Shown here: piece by piece, positions 15,950 through 25,386 of the stretch
Layout: every line of letters starts with the position of its first letter
Numbering within the stretch: position 1 is the stretch's first letter
Assembly: GCF_031882575.1 (NCBI RefSeq)
Contig: NZ_CP134772.1
Span: forward strand, 1,259,001 to 1,323,000
Source: Pseudomonas sp. VD-NE ins
GTDB lineage: Bacteria; Pseudomonadota; Gammaproteobacteria; Pseudomonadales; Pseudomonadaceae
Direction: 5' to 3'
DNA length: 64,000 nt
The notes under the pieces: model-generated
What the model was told of the DNA's origin: nothing
Seen by the model: the letters and a program-made list of their open reading frames with translations, nothing else
Database searches by the model: none
Made by a program: the position numbers and the translations under genes

Positions 15950-16956
15950 AGATCGCAATCGTCAACGACATGCCCATGGCGGTCGAGGCGCTACGCCGGG
16001 CGCTGGCCTTCGAGCCGGCGCATCAGGTGGTCTGGGTCGCCCGCAACGGCGCCGAAGCGGTGCAACTGTGCGCCCAAAACACCCCGGACCTGATCCTGAT
16101 GGACCTGATCATGCCGGTGATGGACGGCGTCGAAGCCACGCGGCGGATCATGGCCGAAACCCCGTGTGCCATCGTCATTGTGACGGTAGATCGCCAGCAG
16201 AATGTGCACCGGGTCTTCGAAGCCATGGGCCACGGTGCATTGGACGTGGTCGATACCCCGGCCCTCGGTGCCGGCGACGCTCGGGAAGCCGCAGCGCCGT
16301 TGCTGCGCAAGATCCTCAATATTGGCTGGCTGATCGGCGACAAAGCGCCGCGCTCACGTCCCGCGCCGACGCCTCCGCGCAGTTCGGGTTCGCGCCAGCG
16401 GCTGGTAGCGATCGGATCGTCGGCGGGCGGCCCGGCAGCGCTGGAAGTCTTGCTCAAAGGCTTGCCCAAGGATTTCTCGGCAGCCATTGTGCTGGTGCAG
16501 CATGTCGATCAGGTTTTTGCTGCCGGCATGGCCGAATGGCTGGCCAGCGCCAGCGGCCTCGATGTGCGTCTGGCCCGCGAAGGCGAGCCGCCGCAAGCCG
16601 GCGCCGTGCTGCTGGCCGGCACCAACCACCATATTCGCTTGTTGAAAAACGGTACGCTGGCCTACACCGCCGAGCCGGTCAACGAGATCTACCGTCCTTC
16701 GATCGACGTGTTTTTCGAAAGTGTCGCCAGTTATTGGAATGGCGACGCCGTCGGGGTTTTATTGACCGGGATGGGACGCGACGGCGCGCAAGGGCTTAAG
16801 CTCATGCGACAGCAGGGTTACCTGACCATCGCGCAGGATCAGCAAAGCAGTGCGGTGTACGGCATGCCCAAGGCCGCTGCGGCCATTGATGCCGCCGTAG
16901 AAATACGTCCACTGGAAAGAATAGCGCCACGATTGCAGGAGATTTTCCCCAAATGA
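15946..16956 (+). CDS. wspF: WspF, CheB-type receptor methylesterase
   Basis: Response regulator-methylesterase that demethylates WspA and so damps the system; its loss is known to give wrinkly, high c-di-GMP colonies. It has 336 residues. The receiver domain has phospho-Asp D53 in LILMDLIMPVMDG. The linker is Pro/Arg-rich (residues about 135-150). The CheB domain has a Ser-His-Asp triad at S159 (IGSSAGGP), H186 (LVQHVDQVF) and D279 (TGMGRDGAQG). The reading frame is intact, so this strain is predicted to be Wsp-regulated rather than locked on. It is separated from wspR by a 48-bp gap. Confidence 0.95.
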   Translation: MKIAIVNDMPMAVEALRRALAFEPAHQVVWVARNGAEAVQLCAQNTPDLILMDLIMPVMDGVEATRRIMAETPCAIVIVTVDRQQNVHRVFEAMGHGALDVVDTPALGAGDAREAAAPLLRKILNIGWLIGDKAPRSRPAPTPPRSSGSRQRLVAIGSSAGGPAALEVLLKGLPKDFSAAIVLVQHVDQVFAAGMAEWLASASGLDVRLAREGEPPQAGAVLLAGTNHHIRLLKNGTLAYTAEPVNEIYRPSIDVFFESVASYWNGDAVGVLLTGMGRDGAQGLKLMRQQGYLTIAQDQQSSAVYGMPKAAAAIDAAVEIRPLERIAPRLQEIFPK

Positions 16957-17004
16957 TCAGGTCAATCCGCAATCCTGGCCCCCGCAGTACTCAGGTGACC
17001 GCCC

Positions 17005-18006
17005 ATGAATGACTTACAGATCGACGACATTAAAACCGACGAAAACGCCGCCATGGTGTTGTTGGTGGATGATCAGGCGATGATCGGCGAAGCGGTGCGC
17101 CGTGGGCTGTCGAATCAAGAAAACATCGACTTCCACTTCTGCTCCGATCCGCAGCAGGCCATCGCGCAGGCGGTGCGGATCAAGCCGACGGTGATTCTGC
17201 AGGACTTGGTGATGCCCGGCCTCGATGGCCTGAGCCTGGTGCGCGAATACCGCAATCACCCGGCGACCAAGGACATCCCGATCATCGTCCTGTCGACCAA
17301 GGAGGACCCGCTGATCAAGAGCGCAGCGTTCTCCGCTGGGGCCAACGACTATCTGGTGAAACTGCCGGACACCATCGAACTGGTGGCGCGCATCCGCTAT
17401 CACTCGCGCTCTTACATGACGTTGTTGCAACGCGATGCCGCGTACCGCGCGCTGCGGGTCAGCCAGCAGCAACTGCTCGACACCAATCTGGTGTTGCAAC
17501 GCTTGATGAACTCCGATGGTCTGACCGGGCTGTCCAACCGCCGCCACTTCGACGAGTACCTGGAACTGGAGTGGCGCCGCTCGCTGCGTGACCAGAGCCA
17601 GTTGTCGCTGCTGATGATCGATGTCGATTACTTCAAGTCCTACAACGACAGCTTTGGCCACGTTGAAGGCGATGAAGCGTTACGCAAGGTCGCCACGGCG
17701 ATTCGTGATGCCAGCGCGCGACCGTCGGATCTGCCGGCGCGTTATGGCGGTGAGGAGTTTGTGCTGGTGCTGCCGAACACCTCGCCGGGCGGCGCGCGGC
17801 TGGTGGCAGAGAAACTGCGTCAGACCGTAGCTTCGCTGAAGATTCCGCACAACACTCCGGCGGAAGGGGCGAGCCTGACTATTAGTATTGGTCTGGCGAC
17901 AATGGTGCCGCAGTCGGGCAGTGATTGCCGGTTGCTGATTTCGGCGGCGGATCGTGGGTTGTATCTGGCCAAGAACAATGGCCGGAATCAGGTCGGGATC
18001 GAGTAA
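17005..18006 (+). CDS. wspR: WspR, response-regulator diguanylate cyclase
   Basis: Makes c-di-GMP from two GTP when phosphorylated by WspE. It has 333 residues. The receiver domain has D67 in [14 protein letters not shown] helical stalk (about 135-170) leads to a GGDEF domain (about 171-333) with [26 protein letters not shown] and active-site GGEEF at 248-252. An RxxD product-inhibition I-site (RPSD, 239-242) lies five residues before GGEEF, so feedback inhibition should work. A 48-bp gap from wspF, rather than an overlap, makes this the only non-coupled gene of the operon. Confidence 0.95.
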   Translation: MNDLQIDDIKTDENAAMVLLVDDQAMIGEAVRRGLSNQENIDFHFCSDPQQAIAQAVRIKPTVILQDLVMPGLDGLSLVREYRNHPATKDIPIIVLSTKEDPLIKSAAFSAGANDYLVKLPDTIELVARIRYHSRSYMTLLQRDAAYRALRVSQQQLLDTNLVLQRLMNSDGLTGLSNRRHFDEYLELEWRRSLRDQSQLSLLMIDVDYFKSYNDSFGHVEGDEALRKVATAIRDASARPSDLPARYGGEEFVLVLPNTSPGGARLVAEKLRQTVASLKIPHNTPAEGASLTISIGLATMVPQSGSDCRLLISAADRGLYLAKNNGRNQVGIE

Positions 18007-18448
18007 ACGCTTACCCTCACCCCAGCCCTCTCCCGGAGGGAGAGGGGGCCGACCGAGGTGTCTTTGGTCCTACATCGACCTGAAAGACCTCGGCGATTAT
18101 GGATCTGTAAGCGTGGCAATTATGGATTCAGCTAAGCCCTTTCACGTCGGCGTACCTCCCGAACATCCCCCGATCGGTCCCCTCTCCCTCCGGGAGAGGG
18201 CTAGGGTGAGGGCCGGCCCGTACGCCAATTTCCGCCTGAAAGCCTTGGCGATCATGGATTCGGCAAAGCCAATTCAAGTCGGCGTACCTCCCGAATATCC
18301 CCCAATCGGTCCCCTCTACCTCTGGGAGAGGGTTAGGGTGAGGGCAAAGGCTTTAATGATCCCCACACCCGCCAGACGGGCTGCCGTCACAGCCTGATTA
18401 CGTTATACTCGCCGGCTTTCAAAAGTTCGCCAACGAGTGCTGCCCGTC
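18007..18448. repeat. Intergenic repeat block between wspR and prfB (tandem ~132-bp unit)
   Basis: Three copies of a CCCTCTCCC..GGGAGAGGG-type palindrome are seen near 18024-18048, 18178-18206 and 18308-18340. Each is flanked by CCCTCACCC or GGGTGAGGG words. The last two copies sit in a roughly 132-bp direct repeat: ATGGATTC at 18122 and 18254, each followed by GGCGTACCTCCCGAA. No gene is supported here. The final ~80 bp should hold the prfB promoter; a TATACT at 18404-18409 is a possible -10. Confidence 0.7.
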
Positions 18449-19544
18449 ATGGAAATCAACCCGATCCTGAACACCATCAAGGACCTGTCCGAGCGCTCCG
18501 AAACTATTCGGGGGTATCTTTGACTACGATCAAAAGCATGAGCGTCTGACTGAAGTCAATCGCGAGCTTGAAGATCCGAGCGTCTGGAACAAACCTGAAT
18601 ACGCCCAGGAACTGGGCCGCGAGCGCGCCGCGCTGGCACAGATCGTCGATACCCTCGACGAACTGAACGGCGGTCTGGCCGATTGCCGCGACCTGCTGGA
18701 CATGGCCGTCGAAGAAAACGACGAAGGCGCAGTGGGCGATGTCGTCGCCGAGCTGGCCCGTCTCGAGGAAAATCTGGCCAAGCTGGAATTCCGTCGCATG
18801 TTCAGCCATGAAATGGACCCGAACAACGCCTACCTGGACATCCAGGCCGGTTCCGGCGGCACCGAAGCACAGGACTGGGCCAACATCCTGCTGCGCATGT
18901 ACCTGCGCTGGGCGGATAAACGCGGTTTCGACGCGACCATCATGGAATTGTCGGCCGGTGAAGTCGCCGGTATCAAAGGCGCGACCGTGCACATCAAGGG
19001 CGAATACGCCTTTGGCTGGCTGCGTACCGAGATTGGCGTGCACCGTCTGGTGCGCAAGAGCCCGTTCGACTCCGGCAACCGTCGCCACACTTCGTTCTCC
19101 GCGGTTTTCGTCTCGCCAGAGATCGACGACAAGGTCGAAATCGAAATCAACCCGGCAGACCTGCGGATCGACACCTATCGTTCCTCCGGTGCCGGTGGTC
19201 AGCACGTAAACACCACCGACTCGGCCGTACGTATCACTCACGTACCGACCAACACCGTGGTCAGCTGCCAGAACGAACGTTCCCAGCACGCCAACAAGGA
19301 CACCGCCATGAAAATGCTGCGGGCCAAGTTGTACGAGCAGGAAATGCAGAAGCGCAACGCCGCGTCGCAAGCGCTGGAAGACACCAAGTCCGATATCGGC
19401 TGGGGTCACCAGATCCGCTCGTACGTGCTCGATGCGTCGCGGATCAAGGATCTGCGCACCAACATCGAGCGCAGCGACTGCGACAAGGTACTCGACGGTG
19501 ATATCGACGAATACCTGTATGCCAGCCTGAAATCGGGCCTGTAA
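18449..19544 (+). CDS. prfB: Peptide chain release factor 2 (programmed +1 frameshift)
   Basis: Release factor that recognises UGA and UAA and triggers peptidyl-tRNA hydrolysis. The frame opens at ATG 18449, reads 24 codons to an in-frame TGA at 18521-18523, and continues in +1 from GAC at 18522 to TAA at 19544. The product is 364 residues, matching E. coli RF2 (365). The second part carries the SPF anticodon-like tripeptide ([10 protein letters not shown]) and the catalytic GGQ loop ([15 protein letters not shown]). The frameshift autoregulates RF2 level: low RF2 favours shifting. It lies 114 bp upstream of lysS, an arrangement common in proteobacteria. Confidence 0.96.
18510..18524 (+). promoter_or_regulatory. 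prfB programmed +1 frameshift site
   Basis: The sequence GGGGGTATCTTTGAC gives the slippery CTT followed by TGA and C (poor termination context). An internal Shine-Dalgarno-like CGGGGG lies three bases before CTT. This is the classic RF2 recoding signal; the first G-run triplet is CGG rather than the E. coli AGG. Confidence 0.95.
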
Positions 19545-19658
19545 AAGACGCAATACAGCATCGGCTGATTCAACCCGATCCCTGTAGGAGCCAGCCCTGC
19601 TGGCGATCCCCGGGCCGCAAGGTCCGGGGGCAACGAACCTGATGGAATATCTAAAGAC

Positions 19659-21161
19659 ATGAGCGACCAACAACTCGACCCGCAAGCCCTGCAACAGGAA
19701 GAAAACTCCCTGATCGCCCTGCGCAAGGAAAAGCTGGCTGCCGAGCGCGCCAAGGGCAACGCCTTCCCGAACGACTTCCGCCGCGAAAACTACTGCGATG
19801 CACTGCAGAAACAATACGCGGACAAGACCAAGGAAGAGCTGGCAGAGGCTGCAATCCCGGTCAAGGTTGCCGGTCGCATCATGCTCAACCGTGGCTCGTT
19901 CATGGTGATTCAGGACATGACCGGTCGCATCCAGGTCTACGTCAACCGCAAGACCCTGCCGGAAGAAACCCTGGCCTCTGTGAAAACCTGGGACATGGGC
20001 GACATCATTGCCGCCGAGGGCACCCTGGCGCGTTCCGGCAAAGGCGACCTGTACGTTGAAATGACCAGCGTGCGTCTGCTGACCAAATCGCTGCGTCCGC
20101 TGCCGGACAAGCACCACGGCCTGACCGACACCGAACAGCGCTACCGTCAGCGTTACGTTGACCTGATCGTCAACGAAGAAGTGCGTCAGACCTTCCGCGT
20201 ACGTTCGCAAGTGATCGCGCACATCCGTAGCTTCCTGATGAAGCGCGACTTCCTCGAAGTCGAAACGCCGATGCTGCAGACCATTCCGGGTGGCGCTGCA
20301 GCCAAGCCGTTCGAAACCCACCACAACGCGCTGGACATGGAAATGTTCCTGCGTATCGCGCCTGAGCTGTACCTCAAGCGTCTGGTGGTCGGTGGCTTTG
20401 AAAAGGTTTTCGAGATCAACCGCAACTTCCGTAACGAAGGCGTTTCGACTCGTCACAACCCGGAATTCACCATGTTGGAGTTCTACCAGGCTTACGCCGA
20501 CTACGAAGACAACATGGACCTGACCGAAGAACTGTTCCGTGAGCTGGCGCAGCTGGTACTGGGCAGCACCGACGTGCCGTACGGCGACAAGGTGTTCCAC
20601 TTCGGCGAGCCGTTCGTGCGCCTGTCGGTGTTCGACTCGATCCTCAAGTACAACCCTGAGCTGACCGCCGATGATCTGAACGACATCGACAAGGCCCGCG
20701 CCATCGCCAAGAAGGCCGGCGCCAAGGTGCTGGGCTTCGAAGGTCTGGGCAAGCTGCAGGTGATGATTTTCGAAGAGCTGGTCGAGCACAAGCTGGAACA
20801 GCCGCACTTCATCACTCAGTACCCGTTCGAAGTGTCGCCGCTGGCACGTCGCAACGACGACAACCCGAACGTCACCGACCGCTTCGAGCTGTTCATCGGT
20901 GGCCGTGAAATCGCCAACGCCTACTCCGAGTTGAACGACGCGGAAGACCAGGCCGAACGCTTCATGGCGCAGGTGGCCGACAAGGACGCTGGCGACGATG
21001 AAGCCATGCACTACGACGCCGACTTCGTTCGCGCACTGGAGTACGGCATGCCGCCAACGGCCGGTGAAGGCATCGGCATCGATCGTCTGGTGATGTTGCT
21101 GACCAACTCGCCGTCGATCCGCGATGTGATCCTGTTCCCGCACATGCGACCGCAAGCGTAA
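19659..21161 (+). CDS. lysS: Lysyl-tRNA synthetase, class II
   Basis: Charges tRNA-Lys with lysine in the cytoplasm. It has 500 residues, close to E. coli LysS. The N-terminal OB-fold anticodon domain runs over residues about 65-165 ([17 protein letters not shown]). The class II core follows, with motif 2 [20 protein letters not shown] and motif 3 [13 protein letters not shown] near the C-terminus. It lies 114 bp after prfB and ends at a strong terminator. The short gap from prfB contains a small inverted-repeat element (19583-19630) but no obvious promoter, so it may be co-transcribed with prfB. Confidence 0.96.
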   Translation: MSDQQLDPQALQQEENSLIALRKEKLAAERAKGNAFPNDFRRENYCDALQKQYADKTKEELAEAAIPVKVAGRIMLNRGSFMVIQDMTGRIQVYVNRKTLPEETLASVKTWDMGDIIAAEGTLARSGKGDLYVEMTSVRLLTKSLRPLPDKHHGLTDTEQRYRQRYVDLIVNEEVRQTFRVRSQVIAHIRSFLMKRDFLEVETPMLQTIPGGAAAKPFETHHNALDMEMFLRIAPELYLKRLVVGGFEKVFEINRNFRNEGVSTRHNPEFTMLEFYQAYADYEDNMDLTEELFRELAQLVLGSTDVPYGDKVFHFGEPFVRLSVFDSILKYNPELTADDLNDIDKARAIAKKAGAKVLGFEGLGKLQVMIFEELVEHKLEQPHFITQYPFEVSPLARRNDDNPNVTDRFELFIGGREIANAYSELNDAEDQAERFMAQVADKDAGDDEAMHYDADFVRALEYGMPPTAGEGIGIDRLVMLLTNSPSIRDVILFPHMRPQA

Positions 21162-21173
21162 ACGTTTCAGTTG

Positions 21174-21203
21174 AAAAGCCGCCTAAAACAGGCGGCTTTT
21201 TAT
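21174..21203 (+). terminator. Rho-independent terminator after lysS
   Basis: An 11-bp stem AAAAGCCGCCT / AGGCGGCTTTT with loop AAAAC, ending in a run of five T, starts 13 bp after the lysS stop. Confidence 0.92.
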
Positions 21204-21266
21204 TGCCTGTCTGGTACAAATGTATCAATTGGTTAATTTTGCAATAGCAGAGGAAGTTCTGTCGTG

Positions 21267-21980
21267 ATGGGTGCAATAGCTCAAGAGGGTGCAGCGGGTA
21301 TCGCCACTGCGGTCGCTGAAAGTGTTCAGTACCAGGGCCGCAAGGCCAGCCGACAGGGCAGTGAGCAGCGTCGACAGGACATTCTCGACGCGGCGATGCG
21401 CATTGTCGTGCGCGACGGCGTACGTGCCGTGCGCCACCGCGCGGTGGCCGCCGAGGCCGGTGTGCCGCTGTCGGCGACCACGTATTACTTCAAGGACATC
21501 GATGACCTGCTCACCGATACCTTCGCTCAATACGTTGAACGCAGCGCGGCGTACATGGCCAAATTGTGGGTCAACAATGAAGGTTTGCTGCGCGAGATGG
21601 TCGTCAGTGGCGACGGCAGCCCGGAGTCGCGCTCGCAACTGGCTGATGACATCGCGCGGTTGATGGCTGACTACGTGCATCGGCAATTGGTTAACCGTCG
21701 CGAGCATTTGATGGCCGAGCAGGCGTTTCGTCAGGAAGCGTTGCTCAATCCGCGTCTGGCGATTCTGGTGCGCTCGCACCAGCAGATTCTGTTGCAGGGC
21801 ACCTGCCAGTTGTTCCAGGTATTGGGCTCGCGCGAACCGCAACAGGATGCCAAGGTGTTGACGGCGATTATCGGACGGATGGAATATCAGGGCCTGCTCA
21901 ACGACGCCGAGCCTTTGGCCGAAGAGGACATGCTCGGCATTCTGACGCGCTACATGCATCTGGTGCTCGCGTCGGTGTAA
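21267..21980 (+). CDS. TetR family transcriptional regulator
   Basis: Repressor-type DNA-binding protein of 237 residues. A roughly 30-residue N-terminal extension precedes the TetR helix-turn-helix (RRQDILDAAMRIVVRDGVRAVRHRAVAAEAGVPLSATTYYF). The ligand-binding helical domain fills the rest. GAGGAAG lies upstream of both a GTG (21264) and this ATG; either start is possible. The gene follows the lysS terminator and leads toward a lipoprotein/QEGLA/hydrolase cluster on the same strand, which it may regulate. The effector is unknown. Confidence 0.85.
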   Translation: MGAIAQEGAAGIATAVAESVQYQGRKASRQGSEQRRQDILDAAMRIVVRDGVRAVRHRAVAAEAGVPLSATTYYFKDIDDLLTDTFAQYVERSAAYMAKLWVNNEGLLREMVVSGDGSPESRSQLADDIARLMADYVHRQLVNRREHLMAEQAFRQEALLNPRLAILVRSHQQILLQGTCQLFQVLGSREPQQDAKVLTAIIGRMEYQGLLNDAEPLAEEDMLGILTRYMHLVLASV

Positions 21981-22002
21981 TCGGTTGTTGCTTCACCCTG
22001 TG

Positions 22003-22092
22003 GGAGCGAGCCTGCTCGCGAATGCGGTCTGACATTCAACATCTCTGTTGCCTGACACACCGCTTTCGCGAGCAGGCTCGCTCCCACAGGGT
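22003..22092. repeat. REPIN-like inverted pair (GTGGGAGCGAGCCTGCTCGCGAA type)
   Basis: Two facing copies of the GTGGGAGCGAGCCTGCTCGCG element, about 35 bp apart, form a long hairpin. The same type is found at 56093-56170 and 57708-57801, and less perfectly at 42262-42375 and 45047-45079. REP doublets of this kind are mobilised in trans by RAYT transposases; no such gene is in the window. Confidence 0.85.
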
Positions 22093-22135
22093 AATGTGGC
22101 GATGTTCAGGGCCGTGTGTTCATAGGGAGTATTGA

Positions 22136-22690
22136 ATGAAAGCCTGGCGTGGCGCGTTGATCGCCTTGTCGTTCCTGCTGCTCAGTGGCTGTCTGGTGAC
22201 CTTCAAGGAGCCGCTGACCGCCAGTGACCCGGCGCCCAAGGGCTTGCTCGGCAAATGGTCGAGCACCAACGCCTGGGGCGAGCCGATGAACCTTGAGCTG
22301 ACGCGCCTGGGCAACGACCGCTATCAGGCGGTCACGTACTTCAAGGCCAAACCCCACGAACGCGAAGCCTATCCGTTCACCGTGTCGCGCCACGGCAGCC
22401 GCTGGTATTTGTCGGCAAAAGTGCCGGCGCGCTTCGGCGGCCACTTCACCATCGCCGGATTCGAACTCACCGATAAACGCGAACTGGTGGTCTACAACCT
22501 CGATCTCGAGCAGATCAATCAAGCGATCAAACAGAAAGCCCTCGACGGTCAGGCCTTCCAGACCGACGATGGTGACGGTGTGCAGGTCGACAGCAACCTC
22601 GACAAGGTCTTTGCTTATCTCGACGATCCGGCCAATTCCGATGTCTTCGTTGAAGCCGTGCGCTACCAGCGCCAGGCCCGCGCCAAATAA
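22136..22690 (+). CDS. Conserved lipoprotein of unknown function
   Basis: Protein of 184 residues with a type II signal peptide: a hydrophobic N-terminus ends in the lipobox LLSGC, so C19 would be lipidated. The remainder is soluble and rich in beta-type sequence (LLGKWSSTNAWGEPMNLELTRLGNDRY), suggesting a small lipocalin-like or barrel domain, but I do not recognise a family. Residue +2 is Leu, not Asp, which argues for outer-membrane sorting. It is followed after 33 bp by the QEGLA-motif gene, likely the same operon. Confidence 0.78.
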   Translation: MKAWRGALIALSFLLLSGCLVTFKEPLTASDPAPKGLLGKWSSTNAWGEPMNLELTRLGNDRYQAVTYFKAKPHEREAYPFTVSRHGSRWYLSAKVPARFGGHFTIAGFELTDKRELVVYNLDLEQINQAIKQKALDGQAFQTDDGDGVQVDSNLDKVFAYLDDPANSDVFVEAVRYQRQARAK

Positions 22691-22723
22691 TTCATTACGT
22701 CAGGTTTTCTACAGGAGTTTCGG

Positions 22724-24001
22724 GTGGACGATTACCAGCAGACGATACGCATGTTGTCCGATCGCATTGTGCTGGCGCAGACGCCGATCCGTGTGCTCGA
22801 CGCGGTCAAGTGGGACGAGAGCATCCGCAAGGGCTTTCTCAAGGCCAAAGGCAAGGAAATGCCGGCGGTGGATCGCGACTATTACCTCAATCGGCCGCTG
22901 AGTTTCGATTCGAGCAAGGTCAAACTGGAATTCCAGAACATTGAGCGCGACATCACCCGCCAGCTCGGCCAGTTCAACCCGGTAGGGCAGATCATGCGGC
23001 GCATGTGCAAGGAATATCGCATGGTGGTGCGCATGCTCGAGGCGCGCGGCACCGAGGATTTCGGCCTGATCTCGCAAGAACTGTATGGTGCTGCGTCCGA
23101 TGCGTTCCACGCCGGTGACCCGACCCTGGCCGACCTCGGCCTGATGATGTCCGACTACCTGAACAACATCGATGGCCGTGGCGATTTGAAGGATGAGCCG
23201 AAAATCCTCACTGCCAAAGATGCGGTGCACTTGCTGCAGACCCGTTTGAACAAGGTGTTCGGCGAGGCCGAGGAAACCATCCGCGTGTTCGAGTCCGACG
23301 GCATCGTTGCCGACGCGGCGGCGGGCGCTGACTACATCAAGATCCGCACCGACGCGATGTTCAACGATCGCGACGTGCGTGCGCTGGAAGTCCACGAAGG
23401 CCTGGTACACGTCGGCACCACGCTGAACGGGCTGAACCAGCCGATCTGCACCTTCCTGTCCAAAGGTCCACCGTCGTCGACGGTGACTCAGGAAGGCCTG
23501 GCGATTCTGATGGAAATCATCACCTTCGCCTCCTACCCGAGTCGCCTGCGCAAACTGACCAACCGCACCCGCGCCATTCACATGGTCGAGGAGGGCGCGG
23601 ACTTCCTGCATATCTTCGAATTCTTCCGCGAGCAGGGCTTTGAAATGGCGGAAAGTTACGGCAACGCCAGTCGCGTTTTCCGTGGATCGACGCCGACCGG
23701 TTTGCCATTCACCAAAGACTTGTCCTACCTCAAGGGCTTTATCATGGTTTACAACTACATTCAGTTGGCCGTGCGTAAAGGCAAGCTTGAGCAGATTCCG
23801 CTGTTGTTTTGCGGCAAGACCACGCTGGAAGACATGCGTACCTTGCGCCAGTTGGTGGATGAAGGATTGGTGGTGCCGCCGAAGTACCTGCCGGACCAGT
23901 TCCGCGATTTGAACGCATTGTCGGCGTGGATGTGCTTCTCCAACTTCTTGAATCACTTGAGCCTGGACCGGATCGAAGCGGATTACTCCAATATCCTTTA
24001 A
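22724..24001 (+). CDS. DUF1704 / QEGLA-motif putative metallopeptidase
   Basis: Protein of 425 residues of the family named after its QEGLA motif (annotated as flavohemoglobin expression-modulating, DUF1704). It contains HEGLVH at 224-229 (an HExxxH zinc-binding pattern) and TQEGLA at 255-260, which together resemble the zinc site of the MATCAP-type carboxypeptidases. No signal peptide, so cytoplasmic. The GTG start is supported by AGGAG upstream. The substrate is unknown. It sits between two lipoprotein genes in the same direction. The metallopeptidase role is inferred from motif similarity. Confidence 0.82.
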   Translation: MDDYQQTIRMLSDRIVLAQTPIRVLDAVKWDESIRKGFLKAKGKEMPAVDRDYYLNRPLSFDSSKVKLEFQNIERDITRQLGQFNPVGQIMRRMCKEYRMVVRMLEARGTEDFGLISQELYGAASDAFHAGDPTLADLGLMMSDYLNNIDGRGDLKDEPKILTAKDAVHLLQTRLNKVFGEAEETIRVFESDGIVADAAAGADYIKIRTDAMFNDRDVRALEVHEGLVHVGTTLNGLNQPICTFLSKGPPSSTVTQEGLAILMEIITFASYPSRLRKLTNRTRAIHMVEEGADFLHIFEFFREQGFEMAESYGNASRVFRGSTPTGLPFTKDLSYLKGFIMVYNYIQLAVRKGKLEQIPLLFCGKTTLEDMRTLRQLVDEGLVVPPKYLPDQFRDLNALSAWMCFSNFLNHLSLDRIEADYSNIL

Positions 24002-24007
24002 CCCAGA

Positions 24008-24113
24008 CCGATCGTTCCCACGCTCTGCGTGGGAATGCCGCCATGGACGCTCCGCGTCCACTGTGACGCAGAGCGTCACGGGATGCATTTCCACGCGGAG
24101 CGTGGGAACGATC
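24008..24113. repeat. Inverted repeat, GTTCCCACGCTCTGCGTGGGAA family
   Basis: Short palindromes (CCACGCTCTGCGTGG, GGACGCTCCGCGTCC, GACGCAGAGCGTC, CCACGCGGAGCGTGG) are arranged symmetrically. The outer CGTTCCCACGC and GCGTGGGAACG face each other, so the whole 106 bp can fold on itself. This is a common intergenic element in P. fluorescens-group genomes. Confidence 0.8.
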
Positions 24114-24144
24114 TCAACCCGAATCTTTTGCGAGGTTTCACCGG

Positions 24145-25050
24145 ATGAGAATCCTCGGCATCTTCTGCCTGCTCCTGACCCTCGGCGGTTGCAGTTCGTT
24201 GTTGTTCTACCCCGAGCCGGGCCAGATCTTCACTCCAGAGAAAGCCAAACTCGAATACCACACCGTCACGCTGGTCACCGCCGATGGCTTGAAGCTCAAT
24301 GCCTGGTGGCTACCGGCTAAACCCGGCGTTGAGGTCAAAGGCACGGTCCTGCACTTGCACGGCAATGGCGGCAATCTGCCGATGCATCTCGGTGGCAGTT
24401 GGTGGTTGCCGAAAAACGGCTATCAAGTGCTGCTGGTCGACTATCGCGGTTATGGCTTGTCCGAGGGCAAACCGAGTCTGCCGGCGATCTATCAGGACAT
24501 CGACGCGGCGTTTGCGTGGCTCGACAAGGCACCCGAGGTCAAAGGCAAGCCGCTGATCCTGCTCGGTCAAAGCCTTGGCGGTTCGATGGCCGTGCATTGG
24601 TTGGTACAGCATCCCGAGCGGCAGAAGCAGCTCAAGGCCTTGGTGCTCGACGGCGTGCCCGCCAGTTACCGCAGCGTCGGCCAGTATGCGTTGAGCACCT
24701 CGTGGCTGACCTGGCCGTTCCAGGTGCCACTGTCGTGGCTGGTGCCGGACAGCGACAGCGCAATCAACTCGATGCCGCAGCTCAACGGCGTGCCGAAACT
24801 GATTTTCCACAGCATCGACGATCCGCTGGTCCCGCTGTCCAACGGCATCCGTCTGTATCAAGCCGCGCCGCCACCGCGCGTGCTGCAACTGACCCGAGGC
24901 GGCCATGTGCAGACGTTCGGCGATCCGGTCTGGCGCCAGGTCATGCTGCGCTACCTCGACGATCCCGAGCACTTCAACGGCCTGCGCCGCCTCGGTGAAA
25001 TCCCCAATTACCCGCAACCCCCGAATTCTGAAGACGAGAGTCCGCAATGA
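24145..25050 (+). CDS. Alpha/beta-hydrolase lipoprotein (BEM46/YfhR-like)
   Basis: Serine hydrolase of 301 residues, probably membrane anchored: a type II signal peptide ends in LTLGGC (C17). The fold shows HLHGNGGNLPMH (oxyanion region), the nucleophile elbow GQSLGGSMAVH, the acid in HSIDDPLVPLSNG and the catalytic His in TRGGHVQTFGD. Substrate unknown; relatives are esterase- or thioesterase-like. The end overlaps the next gene by ATGA, so the two are translationally coupled. It belongs to the same conserved cluster as the upstream lipoprotein and QEGLA genes. Confidence 0.85.
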   Translation: MRILGIFCLLLTLGGCSSLLFYPEPGQIFTPEKAKLEYHTVTLVTADGLKLNAWWLPAKPGVEVKGTVLHLHGNGGNLPMHLGGSWWLPKNGYQVLLVDYRGYGLSEGKPSLPAIYQDIDAAFAWLDKAPEVKGKPLILLGQSLGGSMAVHWLVQHPERQKQLKALVLDGVPASYRSVGQYALSTSWLTWPFQVPLSWLVPDSDSAINSMPQLNGVPKLIFHSIDDPLVPLSNGIRLYQAAPPPRVLQLTRGGHVQTFGDPVWRQVMLRYLDDPEHFNGLRRLGEIPNYPQPPNSEDESPQ

Positions 25051-25376
25051 CTGAAGAACGTAACGCCATCCCGCTGATCATCACCGGTATCTGCAGCATC
25101 CTCGGCACCGTCGGGGCGCTGTGGTACTACGGTTACCTGCACTTTGCCAAACCCGAGGATGCGTTGTTGCTCAACGAATTCACCATGCTCAAGACGGTGC
25201 CGGGTGAGGACTACAAGGTCTCGCTGGACCCGGCCCCGCAAGTGGCGCAGTGCATCGATGGCGTGCTGGTGTTGTTTGATACCGAGCAGAAAGGCTTGAC
25301 CGGTGTGCTGATCAACGCGCAGAAAAAAGCGGTGCGTTGCATGGGTGAAGAGACCCCGCAGAAGCTGCAAGAGTGA
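25047..25376 (+). CDS. Conserved small membrane-anchored protein, unknown function
   Basis: Protein of 109 residues with one N-terminal membrane segment (IPLIITGICSILGTVGALWYYGYL) and a C-terminal soluble part of about 75 residues containing two cysteines (VAQCIDG and VRCMGEE) that could pair in the periplasm. No family recognised. Coupled by a 4-bp overlap to the upstream hydrolase lipoprotein, which suggests a joint envelope role. Confidence 0.75.
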   Translation: MTEERNAIPLIITGICSILGTVGALWYYGYLHFAKPEDALLLNEFTMLKTVPGEDYKVSLDPAPQVAQCIDGVLVLFDTEQKGLTGVLINAQKKAVRCMGEETPQKLQE

Positions 25377-25386
25377 TTCTGCAGGT

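Noticed and set aside
18449..18523. prfB read as a pseudogene with a premature stop
   Set aside because: The stop is the known autoregulatory frameshift site with full slippery context; the downstream frame is intact.
18504..21155. 883-codon minus-strand frame opposite prfB and lysS
   Set aside because: It is antisense to two certain genes with catalytic motifs; long antisense frames are common in GC-rich DNA with strong codon bias.
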